A stretch of 64,000 nucleotides of DNA. Origin: an uncultured Oscillospiraceae bacterium. Lineage in GTDB: Bacteria; Bacillota; Clostridia; Oscillospirales; Oscillospiraceae. Location of the stretch: NCBI GenBank assembly GCA_900763705.1, contig CAAFLG010000050.1:25202-89201 (forward strand). The letters run 5' to 3'. Shown here piece by piece: positions 26,701 through 34,217 of this stretch. The notes under the pieces were generated by a model. The model was not told the DNA's origin. It ran no database searches and was given only the letters and a program-made list of their open reading frames with translations. Each line of letters begins with the position of its first letter. Positions within the stretch are counted from its first letter, which is position 1. Position numbers and translations under genes: made by a program.

Positions 26701-28185
26701 TCTGCGCAGACGCCCCTCCCCGCCAAGCCCGCGGATTCCGATGTCCCTGCCGCGCCGAGCGCGGCAGCCGAACCGAGCGACCCCGACTCCATCGAAGCGC
26801 GCCTTGCGCGCGCGGAGGATGAGCTTCGATTGCTGCGAGAAGAGCGGGAATCGCGCGAGGACGCGCTCAGCCGTCCCGCGGTCAAGCCCGCCAAGCCACG
26901 CCGCAGAAAGCGCCGCTGGCTTCCCATCCTCATCACCGTTCTCGTGCTGCTTGCGGCCGCCGCGGTCTTCTTCCTCAACTCCGATGTGAAGAAGGACCTT
27001 GAGGCCTATCACCTCATTGAAGCGCGCATGAAGCAGGACCCGCTCGCCATGGATGTCACCGTTGACGCCTCCTACGGCAAGCTCGAGGTGCAGGCCGACG
27101 CCGCCGTCACCCGCACGAAGGTCGACGACACGACCCTTACCTGCATTAACCGCGACGGCGCGGCGCTCTACTATGCAAACGGCGTCATCTACCTTGCAAA
27201 CGGCCGCGCCTATCCCATCGCGCCCGCCTACCCCGACTATTCCTCGCTGCTCGATCAGACTGCCGAGCTTTGCCGCAGCCTGACGATCGGAAAATCGGTC
27301 GACGGCAAGGAAAAGATCTACACCCTCATCGCCGAGGGCGAGGACGCGGCGGCGCTTCTGCACCTGCTTGCCTCCGACGATATTGCTGACGCGGCAGCGC
27401 TCACCTCCCTGCGCGTTGAGCTCATCGCTGAGAGCGGCGAGCTGATGGAACTGCGCTTCCGCAGCGAGGGCGCGGGTGATCTTCGCGTCGAGGCCAGCGT
27501 TCTCTTCCGCGACAGCGCGTCCGCCCCCGTCATCCCCGAGGAGGTTCGCAGCGCCATGCGCTCGTCCTCCACCGAGGTGAGCGGCACGCTCACGGACGAT
27601 ACGCTCCGCCTGCTGCAAGCGCTCTCCGCGCTCTACGGGCAGGACACCCTCTCCGCCGACATTGCCCTCTCCGCCGACTGCGGTCCCATCGTGCTGAGCG
27701 ATACGCTCCAGTACGACCGCCACGATTACGACGGGCAAAGCATTTCCTGCATCCGCAAAAATACGCTCGCCTTTTACTTTTCGGATGGCGTCATCTGCGA
27801 TGAAAGCGGCAACAAGCTCGACTCTGCTGACCTTGTCGACTCCGCGCAGCTCATCGATCTCAGCTGCGAGCTGCTGATGAACGGCACCGCCGCCTGCACG
27901 GAGACGGAAAAGGGCCGGTCCTACGCGCTCACGCTCGATGAGGACGGCATGGCCGCGCTTTCCGCCGCCATCGCCCCGGGCATCAAGACGCAGAACGTGT
28001 CCTTCACCTCCGGGCGCATCGAAGCGCTTGTCGGCGCGGACGGCGCGCTGCGCTCGATCAGCATTTCGTGCAGCGGCGCGCTGCACCTCATCCTCACCGA
28101 CGCGCCGGCGGCGGTCTCCGCCGTCATCACCCCCACCACGCGCGAAGTTTCGTTTTCCCAGCAGGCGCTCAGTGCGCTGAAATAA
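23773..28185 (+). CDS. Large GLUG-repeat membrane protein with duplicated C-terminal extracellular domain
   Basis: 1470 residues. A signal peptide (residues 1-32, ends TSALADG) is followed by about ten GLUG motifs (GGIAGENHGTIENC, GGIVGRSSGQVRSC and so on, residues ~135-616), predicting a beta-helix outside the cell. An InlB-repeat-like segment follows (~695-757). A first membrane helix (895-920) ends in a basic cluster, then come a Pro/Ala-rich and coiled-coil cytoplasmic loop and a second membrane helix (~1049-1068). The C-terminal ~400 residues lie outside again and contain two similar ~160-residue units (~1090-1247 and ~1295-1450). ATG 23773 is seven bases after AGGAG; 23770 and 23758 are alternatives. 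Function unknown; overlap with the MMPL gene suggests a partner of that exporter. Confidence 0.8.
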   Translation: MKKTNLHRLCALALGALLLLSLFPFTSALADGDGAIHIKTEADLQSLARSCTLDSYSRGKKVVLDNDLVLESTDALPIPSFGGTFDGGGHTISGLDMEESVSPAGLFGVVQKGGSVKNLRVEGALTPSGDSQDLGGIAGENHGTIENCTFNGSASGKRNVGGIAGYNAATGVIRSCEASGAIFGQNMTGGIVGYNLGAIVSSKNRAYVNIESTDPAIDLDDLSFEFSLDLSKLSQLDTLSVSTDTGGVAGYSSGAISECVNEAAIGYQHIGYNVGGIVGRSSGQVRSCTNSGAICGRKDVGGIVGQMEPYVRTEVSASQFSVMKSQLDELSRLVEKAVNDAQYSTGEICDRLSLISGYLSDASDAAGDVRVNVDLDAITPPSIDIDGGIVIGPRPNISDIVSVTNLNMIVGAITAAGSQLSLITENVKTSSTTLSSDLRSINSKFNELSNTMFSAIASVGGSSGSIITDASSTDVNSVTLGKVSGSKNTAAVYGDVNTGGIAGSMAIEYTLDPEDDVTGSLSGSYRKQYEYKAIVQQCVNTGDISGKRSYVGGIVGRMDLGYVTACEGYGSATSENGSYVGGIAGVTGASVCGNYAKCTLSGKQYVGGIVGSGVETKADGSGSNVTWNYSLVDITDCQQYAGAISGSDTGAFANNYYVSDDLPGINRQGFVGRAEPISFSQLSAIASVPEGMKTFTLTFLADGEEVLRRPFAYGASFDESDIPDIPEKDGYHAHWDRTDLDSLHFDTVVTAVYEAYTPGLASEQTREGGLSVLLVEGSYNDGDAIKLTAEPITPEAFDVQSGSLLDRLQGYFTCLRRGEFPPLTANREVLEQWKLDLADDGSAQHTVRYLPPEDSGDLRIYVREGGAWQNVDTGTMGSYLTFPVSGTSVEIAAVSTISVIGIWLTSLLVLLVLILLIVCAHRRKKRRARRRAEQRAAVEQAEHIMRSTRPAAPAAAEAETPVPAVIAAESAAAPDISAQTPLPAKPADSDVPAAPSAAAEPSDPDSIEARLARAEDELRLLREERESREDALSRPAVKPAKPRRRKRRWLPILITVLVLLAAAAVFFLNSDVKKDLEAYHLIEARMKQDPLAMDVTVDASYGKLEVQADAAVTRTKVDDTTLTCINRDGAALYYANGVIYLANGRAYPIAPAYPDYSSLLDQTAELCRSLTIGKSVDGKEKIYTLIAEGEDAAALLHLLASDDIADAAALTSLRVELIAESGELMELRFRSEGAGDLRVEASVLFRDSASAPVIPEEVRSAMRSSSTEVSGTLTDDTLRLLQALSALYGQDTLSADIALSADCGPIVLSDTLQYDRHDYDGQSISCIRKNTLAFYFSDGVICDESGNKLDSADLVDSAQLIDLSCELLMNGTAACTETEKGRSYALTLDEDGMAALSAAIAPGIKTQNVSFTSGRIEALVGADGALRSISISCSGALHLILTDAPAAVSAVITPTTREVSFSQQALSALK

Positions 28186-28207
28186 ATAGAGAGCGGAGGA
28201 AGCAAGT

Positions 28208-28813
28208 ATGGGAAATCGCATCATCAGCATCAGCCGTCAATTCGGCAGCGGCGGCCACGAGGTCGCGGTCAAGACCGCCGACCTGCTCGGCATCCGCGTG
28301 TACGAAAAAGAGCTCATCCGCCTTGCCTGCGAGTACGGCGAGCTTTCGGAAAAGACGCTCTCGTCCTCCGACGAAAAGGCCACGAATCCTTACCTCTTTC
28401 AGACGGTGCACGAGGGCAACTACCATGTGCTGCGCGGCAAGCCGACGAGCGAAGTGCTCTTTACCCTGCAAAGCCATGAGATCCGCCGCATCGCCCGGCA
28501 TGAAGAGTGCGTTTTCGTTGGCCGCTGCGCAGACTATGTGCTGCGCGGCGAAGACGTGAGGCTTCTCACCGTGTTCGTCGCCGCGCCCGACGAGCACCGC
28601 ATCCGGCGCAAGATGGAACAGGAAAAGCTCTCGCGCGATCAGGCCGTGCGCCTCATCCGCAAGATGGACAAGCAGCGCCGCAAGTACTACGAGAACTACA
28701 CCGGCCGCACTTGGGGCGCGCCGGAGGGCTACGATCTGTATCTCAACACCGGCAGCCTCTCCACCGACGAGGCCGCCGCCTGCATCGCCGCGCGCTTCCG
28801 CGAGATGGCATAA
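28208..28813 (+). CDS. Cytidylate kinase-like family protein
   Basis: 201 residues beginning IISISRQFGSGGHEVAVKTADLLG, the modified P-loop of the cytidylate-kinase-like family, with a central FVGRCADYVLR and a C-terminal LIRKMDKQRRKYYENYTGRTWG lid-like segment. These proteins are widespread in Clostridia and bind nucleotides, but their substrate is not established; they are not the essential Cmk. GGAGG precedes ATG 28208, 22 bases after the GLUG-protein stop, making it the last gene of that unit. Confidence 0.87.
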   Translation: MGNRIISISRQFGSGGHEVAVKTADLLGIRVYEKELIRLACEYGELSEKTLSSSDEKATNPYLFQTVHEGNYHVLRGKPTSEVLFTLQSHEIRRIARHEECVFVGRCADYVLRGEDVRLLTVFVAAPDEHRIRRKMEQEKLSRDQAVRLIRKMDKQRRKYYENYTGRTWGAPEGYDLYLNTGSLSTDEAAACIAARFREMA

Positions 28814-28821
28814 GCGAAAAA

Positions 28822-28857
28822 AAAGAGGAACCGTTACGAAACGGTTCCTCTTTTTTC
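28822..28857. terminator. Bidirectional intrinsic terminator
   Basis: AAGAGGAACCGTT / AACGGTTCCTCTT hairpin with flanking A-run and T-run between the convergent kinase-like and metallophosphoesterase genes. Confidence 0.92.
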
Positions 28858-28871
28858 ATGTTTTGCCGCGC

Positions 28872-30059
28872 TCAGGCAAAGTACACGGTGATCGGGCAGA
28901 TCTCCGCCTTCGTCCCCACGCGCATATCGGGCCCGAAGAGTCCGACGCCCGAGGTCACGATGTTGTGCATCTTCCCCTTCCGCAGATACCCGCAGGCGTT
29001 TTCCCACATCAGCTTGATGGTGAGATTGCCCGGAAACATCTGCCCGTCGTGCGTGTGGCCGCAGAGGTCTATGTCGACGCCCGCGTCCGCGAGCTCCTGC
29101 AATTCCTTCGGCTGGTGGTCGAGGACGATGATGGGCTTATCCTTGTCCAGACCTGCCGTGATCTCATCCGGCGTTTTCCGCACCTCGATGCCGCGGCCGG
29201 GACGGTGCGCGTCCGGACGGCCGTATAGGTAGAATTTCCCGTCGATGAGCCTTCCCTCATCATGCAAAAGCGTGATGTTCGCATCCTTCAAGAATTCGTC
29301 CATGCGCGGGTCGCTCTCCTTCTTCTCGCTCTGACGGAAGGTGAAACCCGCGAGCACCGGTTCTTCAATATCGTGGTTGCCGTAGCAGGCATAGACGCCG
29401 TATTTCGACCGGATGCTGCGCAGCGTGGCGGCGATGGTCTCAGGGGCTTCCACCGCCTCCCACTCGTTGTCGAAGATGTCGCCCGCAATGACGACGAGGT
29501 CGGCGTCCTGCTCGTTGATCCGATCCACCATCTGCTGCATCTGCTTTTCGCCGATGTTGTAGCCAAGGTGCAGGTCGGCCACGAGCACGACCTTCATCTC
29601 GTCCATGCCCGCAACTTGCTTTTCGACCGTCACATCATAGGGCGTTACATGGATGATGCGCGCGTTGATGACGCCCCAGACAGACGCAATCAAAATGACG
29701 AGCGCGCAGAGGCAGCCCGCGATGCGGTGCATCTGTGTCGTGACGAAAACGTGCTTGAACGGCAGCACGTACCCCAGCAGCAGCCGCAGCAGGTCCGCCG
29801 CGATGACCGCGAGCAGCACGTACAGCAGCACGCCGAGCCAGTAGTTGCCGATGAGCTTCATCACGCGCCGCGCCCGTCCCTCCGGCAGGAAAAACGCGAT
29901 GACGATGGAGCAGGCAAGAAACACCTGCACCGCAACGGGCAGCGCCCAATGGCGCACCGAGCGAAAAAACGGAAACCACGCCTTCACCCAGCCCATTGTG
30001 CGGCGCAGCAGATAATAATTCGCCAGCAGGTACACCGGCGCAAGCAAAATTGCGATCAT
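28872..30059 (-). CDS. Membrane-anchored metallophosphoesterase
   Basis: 395 residues from ATG 30059. Four hydrophobic segments in the first ~150 residues (LLAPVYLLANYYLL, VAVQVFLACSIVIAFFLP, LGVLLYVLLAVIAADLL, CALVILIASVWGVI) anchor a calcineurin-like domain with its metal ligands: LVADLHLGYN, IAGDIFDNEW, CYGNHD, VLDHQP and LCGHTHDGQ. Resembles YkuE/YaeI-type phosphodiesterases, which act on membrane-associated phosphoesters; the substrate here is unknown. The frame is open up to a TTG at 30110, but that codon would lie about five bases from the predicted transcript start. Neither start has a well-placed ribosome site. Confidence 0.87.
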   Translation of the reverse strand: MIAILLAPVYLLANYYLLRRTMGWVKAWFPFFRSVRHWALPVAVQVFLACSIVIAFFLPEGRARRVMKLIGNYWLGVLLYVLLAVIAADLLRLLLGYVLPFKHVFVTTQMHRIAGCLCALVILIASVWGVINARIIHVTPYDVTVEKQVAGMDEMKVVLVADLHLGYNIGEKQMQQMVDRINEQDADLVVIAGDIFDNEWEAVEAPETIAATLRSIRSKYGVYACYGNHDIEEPVLAGFTFRQSEKKESDPRMDEFLKDANITLLHDEGRLIDGKFYLYGRPDAHRPGRGIEVRKTPDEITAGLDKDKPIIVLDHQPKELQELADAGVDIDLCGHTHDGQMFPGNLTIKLMWENACGYLRKGKMHNIVTSGVGLFGPDMRVGTKAEICPITVYFA

Positions 30060-30121
30060 GCAACGCGGGAGCCGTTTTTCTTTGCTCCCCTCGCTTCCTT
30101 TCCTATCCAAAATCTGCGGCT

Positions 30122-30150
30122 ATCATAGCACGTTTTCTTGTCTATTTCAA
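30122..30150 (-). promoter_or_regulatory. Promoter of the metallophosphoesterase gene
   Basis: On the minus strand TTGAAA (30150-30145), 17-base spacer, TATGAT (30127-30122), back to back with the feo promoter. Confidence 0.7.
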
Positions 30151-30163
30151 CGCATTGCGACAG

Positions 30164-30192
30164 TTGACATTCGCCCTTTTGCATGATAATTT
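30164..30192 (+). promoter_or_regulatory. Probable promoter of the feo operon
   Basis: TTGACA (30164-30169) with TAATTT 17 bases on (30187-30192), or GATAAT slightly closer. No convincing Fur box is visible beyond the short TGATAAT overlap at the -10. Confidence 0.55.
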
Positions 30193-30242
30193 TTTAAGTA
30201 AGATAGATACATCAAACTTGCTGAAAAGAAGGGAACGCAAGC

Positions 30243-30473
30243 ATGACTTTGGATCAACTGAGCATCGGCGCGTCCGCGGTGATCACCGCCGTCGGCGGCG
30301 ACGGCGCACTGCGCTGCCGCCTGCTCGATATGGGGCTCATCCCCCGCACGCGCGTCACGCTGCAAAAGGTCGCGCCCATGGGCGACCCCATCGAGATCCG
30401 CGTGCGCGGCTACGAGCTGACGCTGCGCGTGGAGGAAGCCAAAAAAATCGAAGTGGACGGTGAGCTGAAATGA
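30243..30473 (+). CDS. feoA: Ferrous iron transport protein A
   Basis: 76 residues with the SH3-like FeoA fold: LRCRLLDMGLIPRTRVTLQKVAPMGDPIEIRVRGYELTLR shows the typical Leu/Gly pattern. A small cytoplasmic partner thought to modulate FeoB. Preceded by an AAGAAGGGA ribosome site and overlapping feoB by four bases. Confidence 0.93.
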   Translation: MTLDQLSIGASAVITAVGGDGALRCRLLDMGLIPRTRVTLQKVAPMGDPIEIRVRGYELTLRVEEAKKIEVDGELK

Positions 30474-32458
30474 TCTTTGCACTCGTCGGCAACCAGAACT
30501 GCGGCAAAACGACGCTTTTCAACGCTCTCACCGGCTCCAACCAGCACGTCGGCAACTTCCCCGGCGTGACGGTCGACCAGAAGATGGGCGAGATCCGCGG
30601 AGAAAAGGACTGCTCGGTGGTCGACCTTCCGGGCATCTACTCGCTGCGCCCCTACACGCAGGAGGAGATCGTCTCGCGCGATTTTATCCTGAATGAAAAG
30701 CCCGACGGCATCATCAACATCGTGGATGCGACCAACATCGAGCGCAACCTCTACCTCACGCTCCAGCTCCTCGAGCTTCGCGTGCCGATGGTGCTGGCGC
30801 TCAACATGATGGACGAGGTGCGCGCCAACGGCGGCGCGATCGACGTGAAGAAAATGAGCACGTCGCTTGGCATCCCCGTCGTCCCCATCACCGCCGCCAA
30901 GGGCGAGGGCGTGAGCGAACTGCTCGATCAGGCGCTCTCCGCCGCGCGCAGCAAAACGATGCCCACCGTGACGGACTTCTGCGCGGACGATTCGGCGGTG
31001 CACCGCTGCATCCACGCGGTCGTTCACCTCATCGCCGACCATGCCGACCGCATCGGCGTGCCCGCGCGTTTCTGCGCCGTCAAGCTCATCGAAGGCGGGG
31101 ACGATCTTGCCGACCGCTTGCAGCTTGACGAAAATGAGAAGGAGCTGCTCGAGCACTGCATTGTGCAGATGGAAACGGAGACGGGACTTGACCGCAACGC
31201 GGCGCTCGCCGATATGCGCTACAGCTTCATTGAGGGCGTGGTCGACGCCTCGGTCGTCAAATGCCACGAAAGCCGCGAGCACGCGCGCTCGGTGCGCATC
31301 GACAAGTTCCTCACCGGCCGCTATACGGCGATCCCCGCCTTCCTTGGCATCATGCTTTTGACCTTTTACCTCACCTTCGATGTGATCGGACAGCGCTTGT
31401 CCGATCTTCTGGGCCTCGGCGTGGACGCGCTCACCGCTCTTGTCGACCGCGCGCTTACGGCCTACGGCATCAACCCCGTTGTCCACAGCCTCATCATTGA
31501 CGGCATTTTCGCGGGTGTCGGCAGCGTGCTGGTCTTCCTGCCCATTATCGTCACGCTCTTTTTCTTCCTCTCCATTTTAGAGGACACCGGCTATATGGCG
31601 CGCGTCGCCTTCGTCATGGACAAGCCCCTGCGCCGCATCGGGCTTTCCGGACGCAGCATCGTGCCGATGCTCATCGGCTTTGGCTGCTCGGTGCCCGCGA
31701 TCATGGCAACGCGCACCGTCTCGTCCGACCGCGACCGCAAGATGACCATTCTTCTCACGCCCTACATGAGCTGCTCGGCAAAAATCTCGATCTACGCCTT
31801 CTTCACGGCGGCGTTCTTCCCCGCGCACCGCGCGCTCGTCATGATCTCGATGTACCTCATCGGCATCCTCATCGGCATCCTCGCGGCACTCGTCATGAAT
31901 AGGACGATCTTTCGCGGCAAGCCCGTGCCGTTCGTCATGGAGCTGCCGAACTATCGCGTACCGGGGCTCAAGAGCGTGGCGCTGCTGCTGTGGGAAAAGG
32001 CGAAGGACTTTTTACAGCGCGCCTTCACGGTCATCTTTCTCGCCACCATCATCATCTGGTTTTTGCAGAGCTTTGATACGCGCCTGAACGTTGTCTCCGA
32101 CAGCACGCAGAGCCTGCTGGCGCTCATCGGGCGCTTCATTGCCCCCGTTCTCGCGCCCCTCGGCTTTGCCGACTGGCGCTGCGCCACGGCGCTCATCTCC
32201 GGCTTCATCGCCAAGGAGAGCGTCGTCAGCACGCTTGAGGTGCTGCTCGGCGGCACGGCCATCGCTTCCCTCTTCACCACGCGCTCGGCCGTCAGCTTCC
32301 TCGTCTTCACGCTGCTCTACACGCCCTGCGTCGCCGCCGTCGCCACCATCCGCCGCGAGCTTAACTCCACGCTCAAGACCGCGCTCGTCGTGCTGATGCA
32401 GTGCACGGTCGCATGGGTCGTGGCCTTCGCCGCCTACACGCTCGGAGGGCTGCTCTGA
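30470..32458 (+). CDS. feoB: Ferrous iron transport protein B
   Basis: 662 residues. The N-terminal G domain has G1 GNQNCGKTTLFN, VVDLPGIYSL (G3) and NMMDEV (G4). The membrane half carries the two Gate motifs, including GFGCSVPAIMATRTVSSDRDRKMTILLTPYMSCSAKISIYA, and ends in several helices. It takes up Fe2+ across the cytoplasmic membrane under anaerobic conditions. Full family length with a C-terminal FeoB helix bundle. ATGA overlaps join it to feoA and to the small Cys-rich gene. Confidence 0.96.
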   Translation: MIFALVGNQNCGKTTLFNALTGSNQHVGNFPGVTVDQKMGEIRGEKDCSVVDLPGIYSLRPYTQEEIVSRDFILNEKPDGIINIVDATNIERNLYLTLQLLELRVPMVLALNMMDEVRANGGAIDVKKMSTSLGIPVVPITAAKGEGVSELLDQALSAARSKTMPTVTDFCADDSAVHRCIHAVVHLIADHADRIGVPARFCAVKLIEGGDDLADRLQLDENEKELLEHCIVQMETETGLDRNAALADMRYSFIEGVVDASVVKCHESREHARSVRIDKFLTGRYTAIPAFLGIMLLTFYLTFDVIGQRLSDLLGLGVDALTALVDRALTAYGINPVVHSLIIDGIFAGVGSVLVFLPIIVTLFFFLSILEDTGYMARVAFVMDKPLRRIGLSGRSIVPMLIGFGCSVPAIMATRTVSSDRDRKMTILLTPYMSCSAKISIYAFFTAAFFPAHRALVMISMYLIGILIGILAALVMNRTIFRGKPVPFVMELPNYRVPGLKSVALLLWEKAKDFLQRAFTVIFLATIIIWFLQSFDTRLNVVSDSTQSLLALIGRFIAPVLAPLGFADWRCATALISGFIAKESVVSTLEVLLGGTAIASLFTTRSAVSFLVFTLLYTPCVAAVATIRRELNSTLKTALVVLMQCTVAWVVAFAAYTLGGLL

Positions 32459-32604
32459 TGAGCGCGCTCGACTATCTGCTGCTCGCGCTCGTGGCGCTTG
32501 CCGCGCTCCTTGCCCTGCGCTTTGTGCGAAAGGGAAAGAAAAACGCCGACTGCTGCGGCAACTGCGCGCATTGCGGCAGCACCTGCCGACATTCAAAAAA
32601 ATAA
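32458..32604 (+). CDS. FeoB-associated Cys-rich membrane protein
   Basis: 48 residues: one N-terminal membrane helix (YLLLALVALAALLALRFV), a basic RKGKK junction, and a short tail with five Cys (DCCGNCAHCGSTC). This matches the small proteins often encoded after feoB in Firmicutes. The tail probably faces the cytoplasm and may bind iron; the function is not established. The ATG overlaps the feoB stop (ATGA). Confidence 0.85.
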   Translation: MSALDYLLLALVALAALLALRFVRKGKKNADCCGNCAHCGSTCRHSKK

Positions 32605-32621
32605 TTTCCCGCAATATAATA

Positions 32622-32661
32622 CAAAGGGAGCGCCCCGGCTTTCGCCGGAGCGCTCCCTTTC
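32622..32661. terminator. Bidirectional intrinsic terminator
   Basis: AAAGGGAGCG..CCGGC with its complement around TTTC, with a short T-run on the plus side and the complementary A-run on the other. It separates the feo operon from the convergent guaB end. Confidence 0.88.
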
Positions 32662-32685
32662 ATTTCTCTTGATGCACGGACAGCG

Positions 32686-34194
32686 TTAGTTGTTGCTGCC
32701 GCTGGTGGCGCGGAGGGTGACGTCGTGATAGCCGCCCTCGACGATGCTGGTGGCGGAGACGAGCGTGAGCTTCGCGTTCTTCTGCAGGTCAGGGATCGTC
32801 GTCACGCCGCAGTTGCACATGGTGGACTTGACCTTATAAAGGCTTCTTGCGACGTTGTCCTGCAAAGAGCCTGCGTAGGTGACGTAGGAATCGACGCCCT
32901 CTTCGAAAGCAAGGCCCGTCTTGCCGCCGAGGTCGTAACGCTGCCAGTTGCGTGCGCGGTTCGAGCCCTCGCCCCAGTACTCCTTGACGTACACGCCGTT
33001 GACGAGCAGCTTGTTCGTCGGCGATTCGTCAAAGCGGGCGAAGTAGCGGCCGAGCATCAGGAAGTCCGCGCCCATGGCGAGCGCGAGCGTCATGTGATAG
33101 TCGTGGACGATGCCGCCGTCGGAGCAGATGGGGACGTACACGCCCGTCTCGCGGAAGTATTCGTCGCGCGCGGCGGAGACCTCGATGAGCGCGGTCGCCT
33201 GGCCGCGGCCGATGCCCTTGGTCTCGCGCGTGATACAGATCGAGCCGCCGCCGATGCCGACCTTGACAAAGTCCGCGCCGCACTCGGCGAGGAAGCGGAA
33301 GCCGTCGCGGTCGACGACGTTGCCCGCGCCAATCTTGATGGTATTGCCGTAGTTCGCGCGCACGTAGTCGATGACCTTCTTCTGCCAGACGGAGTATCCC
33401 TCGGACGAGTCGATGCACAGCACATCCGCGCCAGCCTCCACAAGCGCGGGGATGCGCTCGGCATAGTCGCGGGAGTTGATGCCCGCGCCGACGAGGTAGC
33501 GCTTCTTGTCGTCCTGCAGGGCAAGGGGATGCTCCTTGTGCTCGGCGTAGTCCTTGCGGAAGACGAAGTAGAGCAGGTGGTCGTTTTCATCCACGATGGG
33601 CAGCGCGTTGAGCTTGTGCTCCCAGATGATGTCGTTTGCCTCCTTGAGCGTGGTGGAGGCGGGGGCGGTGATGAGCTTTTCGCGCGGCGTCATAAATTCG
33701 CTCACCTTCACGTCCGTGCTCATGCGGCTGACGCGGTAATCGCGGCTCGTCACGATGCCGAGGAGCTTGCCGTTGGGCGTTGCATCCTCGGTGACGGCGA
33801 CGGTGGAAAAGCCGTTCTCCTCCTTGAGCGCAAGAACGTCCGCAAGCGTGTGCTCGGGCGTCAGGTTGGAGGCGGAGGGCACAAAGCCCGCCTTGCTGCT
33901 CTTCACGCGGCGCACCATCTCGGCCTCGCTCTCGATGGACTGAGAGCCGAAGATGAAGGAAAGACCGCCCTCCTTGGCAAGGGCGATGGCCAGCGTGTCG
34001 TTCGAGACAGACTGCATGATGGCCGAGACCATTGGGATATTCAGGCTGATGGGGCACTCCTCCTGCCCCTTGCGGTAGCGCACGAGGGGTGTTTTGAGCG
34101 AAACATTGTCAGGAACACAGTCCTCCGCAGTATAACCGGGAACGAGAAGATATTCGCTGAACGTGTGAGAAGGTTCGGGATAATAGTAAGCCAT
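32686..34194 (-). CDS. guaB: IMP dehydrogenase
   Basis: 502 residues. N-terminal barrel part ([31 protein letters not shown]), two CBS domains between about residues 100 and 220, then [15 protein letters not shown], and the catalytic loop [20 protein letters not shown] with its Cys nucleophile. It oxidises IMP to XMP for guanine nucleotides. GAGGAG precedes the ATG. It starts 23 bases after the purL stop, so it is probably the last gene of the purine operon, directing IMP straight to GMP synthesis. Confidence 0.96.
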   Translation of the reverse strand: MAYYYPEPSHTFSEYLLVPGYTAEDCVPDNVSLKTPLVRYRKGQEECPISLNIPMVSAIMQSVSNDTLAIALAKEGGLSFIFGSQSIESEAEMVRRVKSSKAGFVPSASNLTPEHTLADVLALKEENGFSTVAVTEDATPNGKLLGIVTSRDYRVSRMSTDVKVSEFMTPREKLITAPASTTLKEANDIIWEHKLNALPIVDENDHLLYFVFRKDYAEHKEHPLALQDDKKRYLVGAGINSRDYAERIPALVEAGADVLCIDSSEGYSVWQKKVIDYVRANYGNTIKIGAGNVVDRDGFRFLAECGADFVKVGIGGGSICITRETKGIGRGQATALIEVSAARDEYFRETGVYVPICSDGGIVHDYHMTLALAMGADFLMLGRYFARFDESPTNKLLVNGVYVKEYWGEGSNRARNWQRYDLGGKTGLAFEEGVDSYVTYAGSLQDNVARSLYKVKSTMCNCGVTTIPDLQKNAKLTLVSATSIVEGGYHDVTLRATSGSNN

Positions 34195-34217
34195 AGATCT
34201 GCTCCTCTCTTCTTATT

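Noticed and set aside
25336..28230. A 964-codon open frame on the minus strand opposite the GLUG protein gene
   Set aside because: High-GC coding DNA leaves long antisense frames. The translation is low in family resemblance, rich in His/Arg/Val shadows, and lacks a ribosome site; the plus-strand protein has clear motifs throughout.
30170..30200. Fur box in the feo promoter
   Set aside because: Only a short TGATAAT half-site is present; no dyad matching the known consensus.
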